A DNA stretch of 64,000 nt from Hydractinia symbiolongicarpus (GCF_029227915.1 NC_079876.1:31223828-31287827), one strand, 5' to 3'. Positions 35,059-46,386 are shown, counted from the stretch's first letter. Made by a program: numbers and translations. Notes: generated by a model from the letters alone, not told the origin.

Positions 35059-35759
35059 GTACGTTATCGATTTACTAGCTATATCATTACTTTGTTCTTG
35101 ATAATAAACTGTTACCTCGCCCACATAAAACCATTTTTAAGAAAAGGTCAATATTTATACCTAATTTTATCCTACAAAACTTTTTAACTGCTATGACAGG
35201 AGGCGGATTGTTAGCATTTAGCAGCACTGATCTTAGTAGCTTCAAGTAATGGTTAACACCTTTATATGTTCCCTTTTCTCTTAATCATATAATTCAATAA
35301 AGTATGTAATACTCCTTAGAAAATAAATGAATGCTCAAGTATTGAACAATACACTACATTTCGCATTGTTGTTGAACATGAAACATGAAAAGCATTTCTT
35401 CGCCAATGTTTACAGAGAAAACACTTGGCTGAGACGACTGTACACACCTATTTTGCATTGTGATTTTATAATTTTTGGTTCTAAAGAATCGGCTTAAGAA
35501 TCGGGAGTGACAAACTTTTGCATTTCGCGTATAATAAGCGGAGAAATTTAACATCCTCCAAATTCAATTATTTTGAAGTATCTTTCTTGATACTCTACAT
35601 AAACATATGAAAGCCTATTGTTAAAAATACGATAATTTGGACCTCAATCTTGACATGAACGATAGCTTCTATTTTACAATTTCTTTCCATTTTAATTTGT
35701 TCACTATCGTTCGGTATGGACAGAGGAAAACAAAGTTTCATAAACCGTGTTCATTTTAG

Positions 35760-35975
35760 AAGATTTTACAAGAATGTCGTTGAAACATTCTGAAGTATTT
35801 GATGTTGCATACGATTACAATTCCATTATGCATTATGAAGCGAATGAATTTTCAAAAAGCGAATACAAGCCGACGATACTTCCAACTGATCCGACAATGT
35901 CATACACAATGATTGGACCTAAAGATGAACCTACAGAGATGGATTATTTCAAGTTGAATCTCTTATATGACTGCA
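35760..35975 (+). CDS. Astacin gene exon: Met-turn and end of protease domain
   Basis: Acceptor CATTTTAG, donor A|GTATGA (GT at 35976), phase 1 at both ends. It contains YDYNSIMHYEANEFSKS, where S-x-MHY is the Met-turn and the tyrosine is the fifth zinc ligand of astacins. It then has TILPTDP, IGPKDEPTEMD and LLYDC, the last conserved cysteine at the domain end. Confidence 0.92.
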
Positions 35976-36459
35976 GTATGATTTTTTTATTTGCATCTTA
36001 ATAGATAGCATCATTGTTATTCAAGATAATAAATTAAATAAACTAAACTAATGCTTACGTGTGATGATGAATTGACACTATATTGCCACACGGAAATTCA
36101 CTCTAGAGTCAGATGCGATACAGTAAAAAATAATTTTGACGAGCGCAACCAAGCAATATAAGAAGTTGTGGTAGGAAAGAAAAGTAAAAATATGACTGAG
36201 TAATTTTTTATTTGCACCTTTCTTTAAATTTCGATAGTAAATCATCCCATCCCTGGGCAAAAACAAACATGCGTTTTAACCAACGCAGACTTGGAATTTC
36301 TTTCCGATATGAAATTTCAAGTCGACATAAGTTTCATGTCAGTTGCATGTAACTATACTATTATTGAAAATGAAAAAAGGAAATGATACTTAGTAAAATA
36401 AACTCAATACCGCAACAATTTTTCATCACTTACTAATTTTCTAACCATATTTCTTACAG

Positions 36460-36801
36460 AAAGCAACAGCAATCCAATAAGTGCATGGACAAAATGGGGC
36501 GCATGTTTGGAATACATGCCTGGCGCGAATTATAGAATTCGTCAGCGATTTTGTCCACGTGAAAATATCGATGAATGTTGGACCCACACTCAGAAACGGA
36601 TTGAAACGGAAAGAATAAGTTGTGATGAAAAGACGAAAGATCTAGTAACCTGGAATAGATGGTCAACCTGGTCTAATTGCGACGCATTGCCTGAAAGGAT
36701 ATTTATCTCACAACACAGAACACGCGTTTGTCCAAAAGAGAACGGGTGCAGGGGTTCTAGCAGGCAATCAAGATCCTGCCGAACAGATGAAACAGTTCGA
36801 G
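36460..36801 (+). CDS. Astacin gene exon: two thrombospondin type-1-like repeats
   Basis: Acceptor TTCTTACAG, donor CGAG|GTTGGC (GT at 36802), phase 1 at both ends, as is usual for extracellular modules. Two tryptophan-led repeats are seen: SAWTKWGACLEY ... RIRQRFC, and VTWNRWSTWSNCDAL ... QHRTRVC followed by CRGSSRQSRSC. Both have the WxxW...C and arginine layer of TSP1 folds, though the first has an unusual cysteine pattern. TSP1 repeats bind matrix and glycosaminoglycans and would position the protease outside the cell. Confidence 0.82.
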
Positions 36802-37330
36802 GTTGGCATAATTCCTTAACCTACACATCACTTTCTTTCTTGAAAATTCTACTGTGTGAATAAGCGTTAAAAGTAGTTTCCACTGCCACAATATATTGCT
36901 AGCAAAATTTTCCCAATTCTCGACTTTTACTAATAATCCTTTGTTTCGAGCAGATTTCAATTCGAAAAACCCTGCCGTAGTAGTTGTTTACAAATGGCTA
37001 TTTCCATGAGCATAAGGCTTGTACTTAAAACGTCTTTACGCCAATGAAATAATAACGAACTACTTAAAAAAAAAGATCATTTTGACATGAAATTACGATT
37101 GTAGATGGTGTAGATAATCTTGAAAGAATTTGAATAAGCCCTACTTTTGCCTCTTATTTGAAAATAATGCATATTCGAGAGAGGGCTCTTAATTGAGCAT
37201 TTCTGGTGCACACAAAAGTCAAAGGCTGAAAAAATAAAGCAGAAAAAATTGAGGAAATATGTGCGTTTGCCTCGAATTTACATATTTTCCCCTAAAAATT
37301 TGTTCCGGAGTGACTCTCGTATTTTTACAG

Positions 37331-37471
37331 GGACCGAAGACTGTACCTTTGAAGATGGTACTTGCGGATGGATTGATAAAAGTACTAGTCAAAGATACAT
37401 GTGGAGAAGCAAAATTGGTAAAGGCGAAATAATGAGAGACGGACCTTTATTTGATCATACAACTATGGGAG
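37331..37471 (+). CDS. Astacin gene exon: MAM domain, N-terminal part
   Basis: Acceptor TTTTTACAG. The coding sequence starts in phase 1 with TEDCTFEDGTCGWIDKS, the MAM hallmark (C.FE...CGW), then YMWRSKIGKG and GPLFDHTTMGG, matching the 'GP..DHT..G' element. The likely donor is GGAG|GTAAAT (GT at 37472), phase 1. Two later GT sites (37502, phase 1; 37516, phase 0) would add a non-MAM, lysine-rich tail and are less likely. Confidence 0.8.
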
Positions 37472-38159
37472 GTAAATCTAACATTGATATAAAATTTCCA
37501 GGTGCAAAAAAAAAGGTTAAATGAACTTCCAGATTGCAGTGTTCTTTAAAAGTTAGCTTGAAACAAAATTTACATGATATATATTTCTAGAATAAGCCAG
37601 TTTCTTCTGTGATAATGTACACGGAATTTGGTATTGGAGAAGCGACAGCTCCTTTGATCGTGTCAAAAAGTTATCAATATAAACCGTGTTAATTTAGGGC
37701 GTCTGCGTTACCCATATCCTCCGTTGAGGGGAACTTGAACTACCCCGATCACAACATGCGTGTAAGATTATTAATTATACCCTTTATGTTTTAGTAGTTT
37801 TTTGTGACCTTTTGTTTTCTCAAAGTCTGTACCGAAACGCCGATTTCCTATTTAAGTTTAGTAATTTAATAAAGATTGAGAATTTGATGCTGGTTTTCCA
37901 CTTTATTGACCTATCATCACTGAATATTTTTCAGGCATCTTAAATACTATACGGGAGTGTTATACGTATGTATCACGTTGATATGTTCTTAAAAACAGAA
38001 CAAAAAAATAAAAAGAGTAACAGGGAAAATGAATTTTAGTTTCTTTTTATCAATTAGTCTCAAACCTTACATACCAATTTCAAATCACTATTTCAAAAAG
38101 TTATCTAACTTTAATTTTAAGAACAAGTACGTTCTCACACTGGCCAGTACATTAACTAA

Positions 38160-38626
38160 GACTCACATGACTGCAAAGTTGATCTCTTTAAAACTAGATT
38201 TCAAATAAAATGTAATCTCTCTGTTGGAAAATCGTGCCAACAACGCAGTAAAGTGCAGTCGAAAAAAGGGAAAGAAGCAAAAGATTGCACATATGTTCCA
38301 AGATTGCATAGAATTGAAATAGATACAGCTGAAGGTTTATCACGTAATAAGAATCCGAAATAATAATTAAATCCAATATTGAAACATCAGAAGAATACAC
38401 AACATTAGCATTTTCTCACTTTGTCCCATATACTGGCAAGACCACAGACAAAATTAAACTGGAATATCCACGAAATATTATCTTCGAGATACTGTGTAAG
38501 AAAGTTCAGGCACCCATATCGAAAAGATATACGCAAAAACAAACGGAAATGTGTAGAAAAATAAAATTGCGGGCAACAGCAGAATTTATGGTCTCACTCG
38601 AATCGACAAGGAGGGCTAAGAAATAA
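38160..38626 (+). other. Coding-like stretch of unknown identity
   Basis: One frame is open from 38160 to a TAA near 38350 and contains CNLSVGKSCQQ and CTYVPRLHRIEIDTAEG. A second frame is open from 38351 to TAA 38624-38626 with YTTLAFSHFVPYTGK and YPRNIIFEILCKK. A short intron could join them: donor GAAG|GTTTAT near 38334 and acceptor ATCAG near 38390, both phase 1. I do not recognise the protein. It lies between the two MAM exons on the same strand, so it could be an extra exon, a nested gene piece or chance. Confidence 0.25.
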
Positions 38627-38663
38627 GTGAAATAGTCAACAGTACTTTCTCTTGGCATGTAAA

Positions 38664-39306
38664 AAAAACTGAACTTCTTTATCCGTCCAAAGCAAATATA
38701 GAACCCTTACGCGCAGCAGAATTTGCTGTTACTTATAGCAAATTGTAATTATTAGGCCATACATAGTCTTGCTAAAAATTTATTAAAAATGATATGATAT
38801 TTGGTAAAAGTTAGGAATATTAAGCCTGGAACAAAAAAAAACACTATTCTTATAAAATACAGCGTGTATATCATAGAGAAAAATTTATATAAACTGTAAA
38901 AATATTTTTTCCGTCATTACTATTTTCAACACTGCACATTAGGTTGTCGTTATTATAAACATAACAAAATGTAAACAAATGTAAATCAATGTTTACAAAT
39001 GCTACGTTACGATCGTTTAAAATATATTCGATTCTTAAATTCGAAAACGCTATATTGTTATCACGCACGGGACATTTGCACTGTTTTCTTGATAAATGAT
39101 CTGAAAAGTAAAACTTTGACATATGACTACGCTACATCGCTAACTTTACCTTTATTTCTGCTTCGTATTAAAATAATTAAAAGATTTTCTGCATGTTGTC
39201 AACCCCGATTTTTATATCCTGGAATGTGTGCTTATTCCCACTAAATATTGCAAGAGTTTCGGGGAATATTATTTTAACTTTACACAAATAAAAATCTTCA
39301 AAAAAA
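38664..39306 (+). repeat. Unclassified dispersed repeat C, copy 2
   Basis: It aligns with 17993-18600 over its length. Both copies lie beside Helitron termini. Confidence 0.8.
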
Positions 39307-39379
39307 GTTTATATGAAAGACCTCTCGACAGCATCAAAATTTATTTCAATCATAATATTTATTTGACACTTCGTGGAAA

Positions 39380-39500
39380 GTACTTAATTCTATGCCTTTT
39401 TCTAATCAGCGCGTCAACCTGAACATAATGAAAGGAACAACGTCACTAAATTTTTACTATTTGTCTCTCTAATTAGGTGGGTTTTTCCACGGCATATATA
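39380..39500 (+). mobile_element. Helitron family A 3'-end relic
   Basis: 'ctaatcagcgcgtcaacctg' and 'ataatgaaaggaac' resemble the family interior, followed by a degraded 3' hairpin, GTGGGTTTTTCCACGG. CTAG is not preserved. Confidence 0.4.
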
Positions 39501-40360
39501 TTTGTTTATAACCGGCGTAAAAGTCTGTGCAAGAGAAAGATATACAATAGACAGAAATAACATATTTTAGTTGACTTATAATTTATGTGTTGCAAATTGT
39601 GAGATTTAAAATTTTGGACTAGAAGGTAGAAATAATTTAATTTAGTAATTTCACAACTTGTGTTGAACATTTGTTAAATAAGACAAAAGGCAATATTATC
39701 AAAACAAAATTTAACTTTAACCCTGCAGAATTATTTTTATATTTTGTATAACTTTTATGGGAAAGGTTGATATATGACCGAATTGACTGATTTTTTTATT
39801 TTTGACATTTTCTTGAAATTTTTGACTTGGATCTTTTCATTATTTTGGGGTAAAACATTGCCATGGAGGGCATGCGGAAATGATTTATGTTTTTGTGTTT
39901 TTATGCTGTGTCGTGAACTGTTGATTTCTTACATTTTGTGTAAAAAAAATGGGAGGGTTGCTCTATGCGAAAAATTAAATACCTGAGATTAGTATGATGT
40001 GTAACAAACTGTAGGTTGTCGAATCTTTAAAAAAACTTATTTTGTATGACTGTTAATTCTTGTAATACTTTTTCCCTGGTGTACTATTAGCATGGACAAA
40101 GAAAGTATATAGTTTTTAGCAGATTGAGCTTTTTACGTAACATTTGTTAATACCGTTGATTTTGTTGGACATTTTTGCATTATCATTTATATTTTTTTAT
40201 ACTTTTTGTTGCACATGTTAATATTTTTAGACGTTATGTTTCAGCGATTATAAACTAAGAAGAATGCGGATTGTTACTTTTAAACATTTAAGTTACTGTC
40301 TTGAATGTTTTTATTTGTTATCTCTCACGCGGATTCAATGAGAGATACAGTGGATTTCGG
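39501..40360. other. No supported feature
   Basis: AT-rich sequence with no recognised exon or element. Confidence 0.4.
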
Positions 40361-40372
40361 GAAGACGACTTG

Positions 40373-40543
40373 TCTTATATAATAATACGGAGCTTCCATG
40401 TGTGCGACTGTGTGTGCGACTGTGTGTTGATTCTTCACAATGTTCTTTGATAAAGTCTATAACACATGACCTATAAAATTGTTCTGTAATCTACCAAAGT
40501 TTTACCGTAAAATAATATTCACGTCAGAAAAAGTGTAATAACA
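40373..40543 (+). mobile_element. Helitron family A 5' fragment
   Basis: It begins TCTTATATAATAATACGG after a degraded 3' tip (GTGGATTTCGGG...CTTG) and continues with 'ttctttgataaagtctata'. It is cut off by a minus-strand Helitron end at 40544. Confidence 0.6.
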
Positions 40544-40690
40544 CTAGTCCATAAAGCCCGTGGAAAAATCCAGCTAGGCAGGAGAACAACGGAAAAATGA
40601 ACCATCACTTAAATTTTGATGACATCAGTATCTCATCGACAAAAAAAGATTAATTAACCTTGCTTTCACGTTGCCTTTATTGTGTAGAGC
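40544..40690 (-). mobile_element. Helitron family A 3' fragment, minus strand
   Basis: In minus-strand sense it has the hairpin GTGGATTTTTCCACGGG-like end, GCTTTATGGA, then CTAG at 40544-40547 followed by T. It breaks off in the 'cacaataaaggcaacgtgaaagc' block. Confidence 0.6.
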
Positions 40691-40695
40691 TTAAA

Positions 40696-41125
40696 TCTCT
40701 AATAATAATACGGAGACTGTGTGTGTCTGTCTGTAACAGGCAAAGTGGATGTGTTCATTTTCCTTTGAAGTCACCGACAAATGCATCTCTTATATGTTAA
40801 TTTTTCTAACGTTACGGCGCCACGACAATAACACTGCTTTAACGTCAAAAGCCTATATAAAATTAATGAAGCCATTTCAAGATCTATACGATTAAGGTAA
40901 CCGGTACACAAATTTCTTCTCCTTTTGCAGGTCTCTACTAACGTCAGCAAAATGTTTAAACCCTTTTATCTCATTAAGCGCTCATAAGAAACCCATGATC
41001 ATATACATTTTCTTGACCAGCAGTTTAAGCTCTACGCAAGAGAGGCAACGTGAAAACAAGCTTAATTAATTTTTTTTTGTCGATGAGTTACTGATGTCAT
41101 CAAAATTTAAGTGATGGTTTTTTGT
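40696..41125 (+). mobile_element. Helitron family A 5' fragment
   Basis: It starts TCTCTAATAATAATACGG with a GTCTG run, then 'aacaggcaaagtggatgtg' and 'cctttgaagtcaccgac'. It turns into an inverted copy at about 41125. Confidence 0.6.
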
Positions 41126-41640
41126 TCCGTTGTTCATTTGAATTTTGATGACTTTGGAAATCCATCCACAAAATAAATTCGAATTTTGTTCTCACGTTGC
41201 CTCTATTGTATGGAACTTAAACTACTGATTCAAAAAATGTATATGATCATGTGATTTTAATAAGTGGTGTCATGCCAGCAATGAACCGTCAAAACCAAAA
41301 AAAAAAATTTTGAAAATTTTTATTTTTTATTATTTTTTTATTATTTTATATTTTTATTCTGTTGCCTTCATCGTATAAATCTTAAAACGCTGATCAAGAA
41401 AATGTATTGGATCATGTAATTTTGACAACCGGTTGCAGAGATATTAGGATTTGAAGATTTTTAATGACTTCCTCAACCCGTTCATTCCCAAACGGATTTG
41501 GGGACCTATGTTTGGGAAAATTATTAAAATTGGTTCTAGGTGGTGTAGTTACCCACCCTTGTTATCCACATGGTGATAAATTATTGACATCACCACCTCG
41601 TTTCCAAGTTATTTATCTTCCAAATTTAAGTCCACGCTAA
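41126..41640 (-). mobile_element. Helitron family A fragment, minus strand
   Basis: Minus-strand family A interior ('ttcacgttgcctctattgta', 'tatgatcatgtga', 'aacgctgatcaagaaaatgta', 'tttccaagttattt'). Neither end is preserved. With the previous fragment it forms a large imperfect palindrome. Confidence 0.55.
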
Positions 41641-42792
41641 AAAGCGTATAGGGATTTTACATAAGGATCATCTTCCTTGAAATAACAAGAAATGTCTTTC
41701 CCTTCTTCGGCTTGCGACAGTGGGCCTAATCTTAATGCTGCAACTTTATATCTCCTTAATGTTAGCAATATTTGGTTTTCTTGTTAGCCTAAGATTATCC
41801 TATACACATAAGAAATTTTCAACCCACAAACAACAATTCCCAGGTGTTTTTCAGTGACTTTTTTGGTTGTACCGGGCGGATTTGCGTGGAGTTTTTATGG
41901 GCTAAATGATTATATCTTAGCGGCATACAACTTGATTCACAGCTACTGTATTTTTCAAGTGAATACCTTTAAACAGGTATAAGTTAAAGAAAGAAAAACA
42001 AACAGCACATTTGACTGATTATTCAATAATTGTTGCTATCATATACTGCTTGATTGCATGGTTGGATATTATTTGGCGGCAAGTGGTGTGTATTTCTTGA
42101 AATATTATTATGCCTAATAAGACACACTACTGTAAGCGCTAGCGCGGATATGTGACACTTTAAACATCCACTGAGGTGCTTAACTCCAATATGTGGCAGA
42201 GTGTAGTCTGACATACAACTCCGGGACCACAGTTTGGTTAGTTATGTTACTTAAACACATTTCATAAACGATGTATCTTCATTAGCTTTTAGTCAATGTA
42301 TCTTCTTTTTTACTCCTCCATGTACAAAAAGGCACCCGAGATATATAATTACAAGAGAGTAATGTTTCAAACTTACTCCAAATTTATTTTCTATTATTTT
42401 TTATTATTCTTTATTTTCTATTATTTTTTCGGTGATTCTCTACGCTTTAAAGTTGATTTGTGATCACCCCATTCTTTTGATATGGTAACACACTGCCAGA
42501 TATGGACCTGCATCTTGATTTCTCATAATGAAGTGATGACGAGTTTGCATTCTACAAAATCTAAGGGGTTACAAAAATAAAAATAAAATGCTTTAATGTG
42601 ATTTTAGCAAATATTCATCTATATTCATAATCCACATTAATTATTTTCAACATATTATAACTATAATGCATGCCCTAATATTTCATTACAAATCTTAAAT
42701 AATTTCTGGAGCCCACGTTTATACAGCAAAAAAGCAATATATTAAATAAAATATATTTAAATTATTAAAATATATATAAATATACTTTTTAG
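41641..42792. other. No supported exon; probable intron
   Basis: AT-rich. 42385-42430 is a low-complexity tract of 'tttattattttctattat' type. The end is a T-rich tract ending CTTTTTAG at 42792, the acceptor of the next exon. Confidence 0.5.
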
Positions 42793-43078
42793 ATTCCGGT
42801 TTTTTATGAAGGCAGTCGACGTTAGTGGAGGGAAGGTTAAAGGGAAAGACAAAGCAATCCTAATACTAGAAAGAAAACCAAATCCTGGAGAAACCTGTAT
42901 GACATTTTGGTACTACATGGCTGGATCAGAAAACCATTTACTGAAAGTAAATATCGATTCCCTTGATAAAAAACTTGAAACTTGTAAACAAAGCTTGGAA
43001 TTAGGAATCCCTACTTCTCAGAATGATTGGTGGCTACCAGAACAAATCAACTTTGATTGCGGTGCAAATTCTTACAAG
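42793..43078 (+). CDS. Astacin gene exon: MAM domain, central part, with probable 1-base frameshift
   Basis: Acceptor CTTTTTAG, donor AAG|GTGATT (GT at 43079), phase 0 at the end. The main frame reads FFMKAVDVSGGKVKGKDKAI, then TCMTFWYYMAGSENHLLKV, DWWLPEQINF and NSYK. This follows the MAM order: FM/YM strand, 'C..FWY.M.G....L.V', W, and a final strand. The first bases, in phase with the previous MAM exon, read D-S-G-F, the expected start. They fall out of frame with the rest because a run of six T (42800-42805) is one T short of linking the two frames. This is a real frameshift, a homopolymer sequencing error, or an unrecognised splice variant. The last MAM strands and the stop codon are not in the window. 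Confidence 0.8.
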
Positions 43079-43359
43079 GTGATTTTTGATATTTCAATAC
43101 TATTTTAACTACGCACTAATCGGACGTATCTACTTTCACGCATTGAAGCTTTTTTTTGAAAACTAATGATCGAAAATTGATAAACAATTAAGACCCTCAC
43201 CCCATTTAATAAAACAATGTTAAATATTTGTTTGAAACCAAGGCATCCATCATCATAAAATTTTACAATATGTCAATTAGACTCCAGATAATGAATCACA
43301 CAGAAATCAAAGATATTTCACAAAATTATTTTTTATAATTTAAATATTATGAAACAAGA

Positions 43360-44630
43360 CTAGCCGGGAAACAAGTCACAATTCAAGGTATGACCCTGCG
43401 TTAAACACTCTGTGGAGCGCCTAATAAGAACCGTACACTGTGCCACATTATCAGGTGGAGCGCTTTAGTACAGGTGTACAGTATGTCATAAGTTAAGTCA
43501 CGCGCATACACCGTTATAGTGTTGCAACTGTCACATATTTTTCAAAAAATAACATTCCCGCAACGATAGCTGAAATAAAATAGCCGCAACGATAGCTGAA
43601 ATAAAAACAGATCATACAAACCGTTGTTACGCCATTATAGCAAAAACAATCAGTCAATATGTGTTAAAAAATTAATCGTGAAATCAGGCTTAGCGCTTAG
43701 TATAGTTAAACGGCTTCGCATAGGCGCATAGGGATAATACCCTTTTGAAAAACACTTCATTGCAGTCTCTGTTTTAATAAAAACACATAAAACAATCCAT
43801 TGTTAATACATGGCTGAGCGGTTAGTAAAGTTAGACAGAGTTGAACGGGTATATAGGCAGAGTACCCTTTTCCACAAAAACTTTATCGCAACTTCTCTTT
43901 AAATAAAAACACAAGAAACAGTTGGTCGTTACCCGTCCAGTTCAAAGTATCACTCAGACATTTAAGTTTGCAAAAAAATTTTGATGACATTAATAAAAAG
44001 TAGACTAACTGCATTTGGCTACTTTCACTTTTTAGTCAGAGTTAGCTAAAAGAGAAGCTTGCTAGGTAGAACCAACTTCAACACAATAATAAATATAGCA
44101 ATATACCAAACTGAATAAAAACTTTAAAAGGACAGGAATAACATAAATATAACTATAGCTAGCCGCCTTAAAAGCAGGATGCTACCTTAAAATCTACGTT
44201 TTTAACTAGCTAAAAATATAAAATTAATTTTTTTAAATTTATACATGGCTAGACGTGATGAAATATTCACCTTAACATGTGAAAACACACAGAAAATAAA
44301 TATTCCTATGTATACAAAATATTTAGAGAAAAAAGTATGGAAACCTCCCAACAACACTTCCAAACCAAAATAGCCTTCGTAGGGGTAAGCATGTCTCCTT
44401 CCGTCGTCATATTGAGACTGCGAAGCACCTCGATTGGTCATTAGTGCAAATGGAGCCTTGTGATTGGTCTATTACTCGTGAGCGGTAAAGCAAGGCCGAT
44501 AAAAAATTGGATCCGCCAGGGATCCCAAATAAAGCTGCAGGGCCGAGAGGATTTTCCGCCGGTCTCGCTACTTGTGTCGCCATGTTGCGCGCAGAGACAG
44601 ACAGACGGAATACGGCAATTATAATAGAGA
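43360..44630 (-). mobile_element. Helitron family B, minus strand, tandem unit 1 (1271 bp)
   Basis: In minus-strand sense it starts TCTCTATTATAATTGCCG at 44630, with GTATTCCGTCTGTC. It ends in CCCGGCTAG at 43360-43363, followed by T. Near the 3' end it has 'ctgtacactg' and 'gtggagcgctttagtacagg', shared with the next unit. Repeats built on 'ggctgagcggttagtaaag' (about 100-130 bp apart) fill the middle. There is no coding capacity. Confidence 0.7.
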
Positions 44631-46050
44631 CTAGCCGGGAAACCCGGCGTCGAAACGCCGGGTTAAGCCACAAGTAAAGGTGTGATCCGGCATTGAACAC
44701 TCTGTGGAGTGCTTAATAAGAGCTGTAAACTGTCCCACACGATCAGGTGGAGCGCTTTAGTACAGGTATACAGTATGTCGTTAATCATTTGAAGCGCATA
44801 CAACATTATAGTGTGCGACTGTAACATATTTTTCAAAAAATAACTTTCCCGCAACGATAACTGATATAAAAACAGAGTTTACAAAGTGTTGTTACTCCAT
44901 CATAGCAAAAACAATCGGTCAATATTATTTTATTTTGTGGAAAAGTCTTTTTAAAAGTTAAAAAATTAATCGTGACACTGGGCTGAGCGCTTAGTACAGT
45001 TAAATCGTGTTGTACAGCGTATAGTAATAATACCCTTTTGAAAAAAACTTTCTCGCAGACACAGGGCTGAGCGGTTAGTCCAGGCGTGATTCCCAAGAAA
45101 GTTTAAAAATTAATTGTCACAGTGGTGGGCTGACCTTAGTATATACAGGTAAACGGTGTTGCACATGCCCATAGGCGTAACAGCCTTTTACAAAAAACAG
45201 TCTGTTTTTAACACTGGGCTAACCGCTTAGTACAGTAAAACACAGTTGAACAGGCGCATAAGGCGTATTACCCTTTTCCAAAAATGTTCATTGCAACTTC
45301 GGTTTAAATAAAAACACAGGGAACAGCCTGTCGTTACTCGTCCAGCCAAAACAATCGCTCAGCCATTTCATTTGCAGAAAAAGTTTGCAGAAAAATAATA
45401 AAATATGTAGCTATACCTAGCTAGCTAACTGCATTTAGCATAAAAATTATATATTGCTTAAGAATATTGTTGTAGCCAAACTGCATTTTTATACTTTCAC
45501 TTTTTAAGGAGCTAGCTAAATAGCCACAGCCTCAACATAAAAATAAATGTTGGCTAGGATAAAAAGCTCTTATACCATACAGAATAGCAATAAGTGAGGC
45601 TCTAGCTAGCTAGTAGCTATAGCTAGCTAATCTTCGTTCCTAGCCAAACATCCTAAAACTGGTGCGTTTAAGATCTGTACGTGGCTAAAAAACGTGACAA
45701 TATATTTATCCTAACATTGAAAACAAACAGAAAACAAATATTACAAATATATAAGGCTTTTAGAAGATAAAAAAGTCAAACAGGCCTACAAACCTCACAC
45801 ACTGACCACAAACACGACCATTATCAAAATGGCCTTCGTTCCGCGAAGATCTTGGATTCTTTCTGGTCGCGAAAATCTTGTTTTTTTTTTAAAGAATCAG
45901 GCGTTGTGAATGGTGTTCCACGCGCGAGCGGTCAAAACAAAGTCAATAAAAATATATCGCATTTGATATTGGTGCGTATTTTAAAAATTTCGTGTTTCCG
46001 TTACGGGACGCGGCTCTCGCGGACACACAGACAGACGGAATATGTAATAA
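44631..46050 (-). mobile_element. Helitron family B, minus strand, tandem unit 2 (about 1.4 kb)
   Basis: The 3' end is complete: hairpin AACCCGGCG-TTTCGA-CGCCGGGTT, then TCCCGG and CTAG (44631-44634), abutting the previous unit's TC. Toward the 5' end it has the 'gtgtgtccgcgagagccgcgtcccgtaac' block that also occurs in the short units at 11.7-12.0 kb. The terminal TC... is degraded where the sequence meets the first satellite fragment (about 46050). Confidence 0.7.
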
Positions 46051-46055
46051 ATTTT

Positions 46056-46097
46056 ATTGTACCCCTGATTTTTTCTGTACCCCCCTATGTTTCAAGG
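46056..46097 (+). repeat. Isolated partial monomer of the 87-bp satellite
   Basis: 'acccctgattttttctgta' followed by C6 matches one half of the satellite hairpin. It is separated from the main array by about 290 bases of unrelated sequence. Confidence 0.7.
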
Positions 46098-46346
46098 TAT
46101 ATCTTTTAGTACCGAGTATATTTCCGTCACACATTTTTTACGGTAACCGAAAGAGTGCTTCCCTTCACTTCGATGCTGGTTCAACGCTGTGTAGCGAACT
46201 GCTTCAGTTTAAACATTGGTATTATTACAATTTTCAATGTATAAAGACGCATGATATACATAAACAACCTCGCGAATAAAGTTTACAAAAAGCTGTGTTT
46301 TAGATTAGAATTTATAACAGCAAAAAAAAAAAAAGTAAAAATAGTT

Positions 46347-46386
46347 ACCAAGATGAGATTCGAACACACGCCTGCTAACAGCAGGG
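46347..46386 (-). pseudogene. tRNA-like 3' half
   Basis: On the minus strand it contains a B-box-like TGTTCGAATCTC inside a poor T-arm, after a short hairpin CCTGCTGTTAGCAGG. There is no 5' half. It borders the left edge of the satellite array. Confidence 0.3.

Noticed and set aside
37472-37527. Extension of the first MAM exon to the lysine-rich end and TGA
   Set aside because: MAM similarity stops at TTMGG and a good donor (GGTAAAT) lies there. The following residues fit intron sequence.
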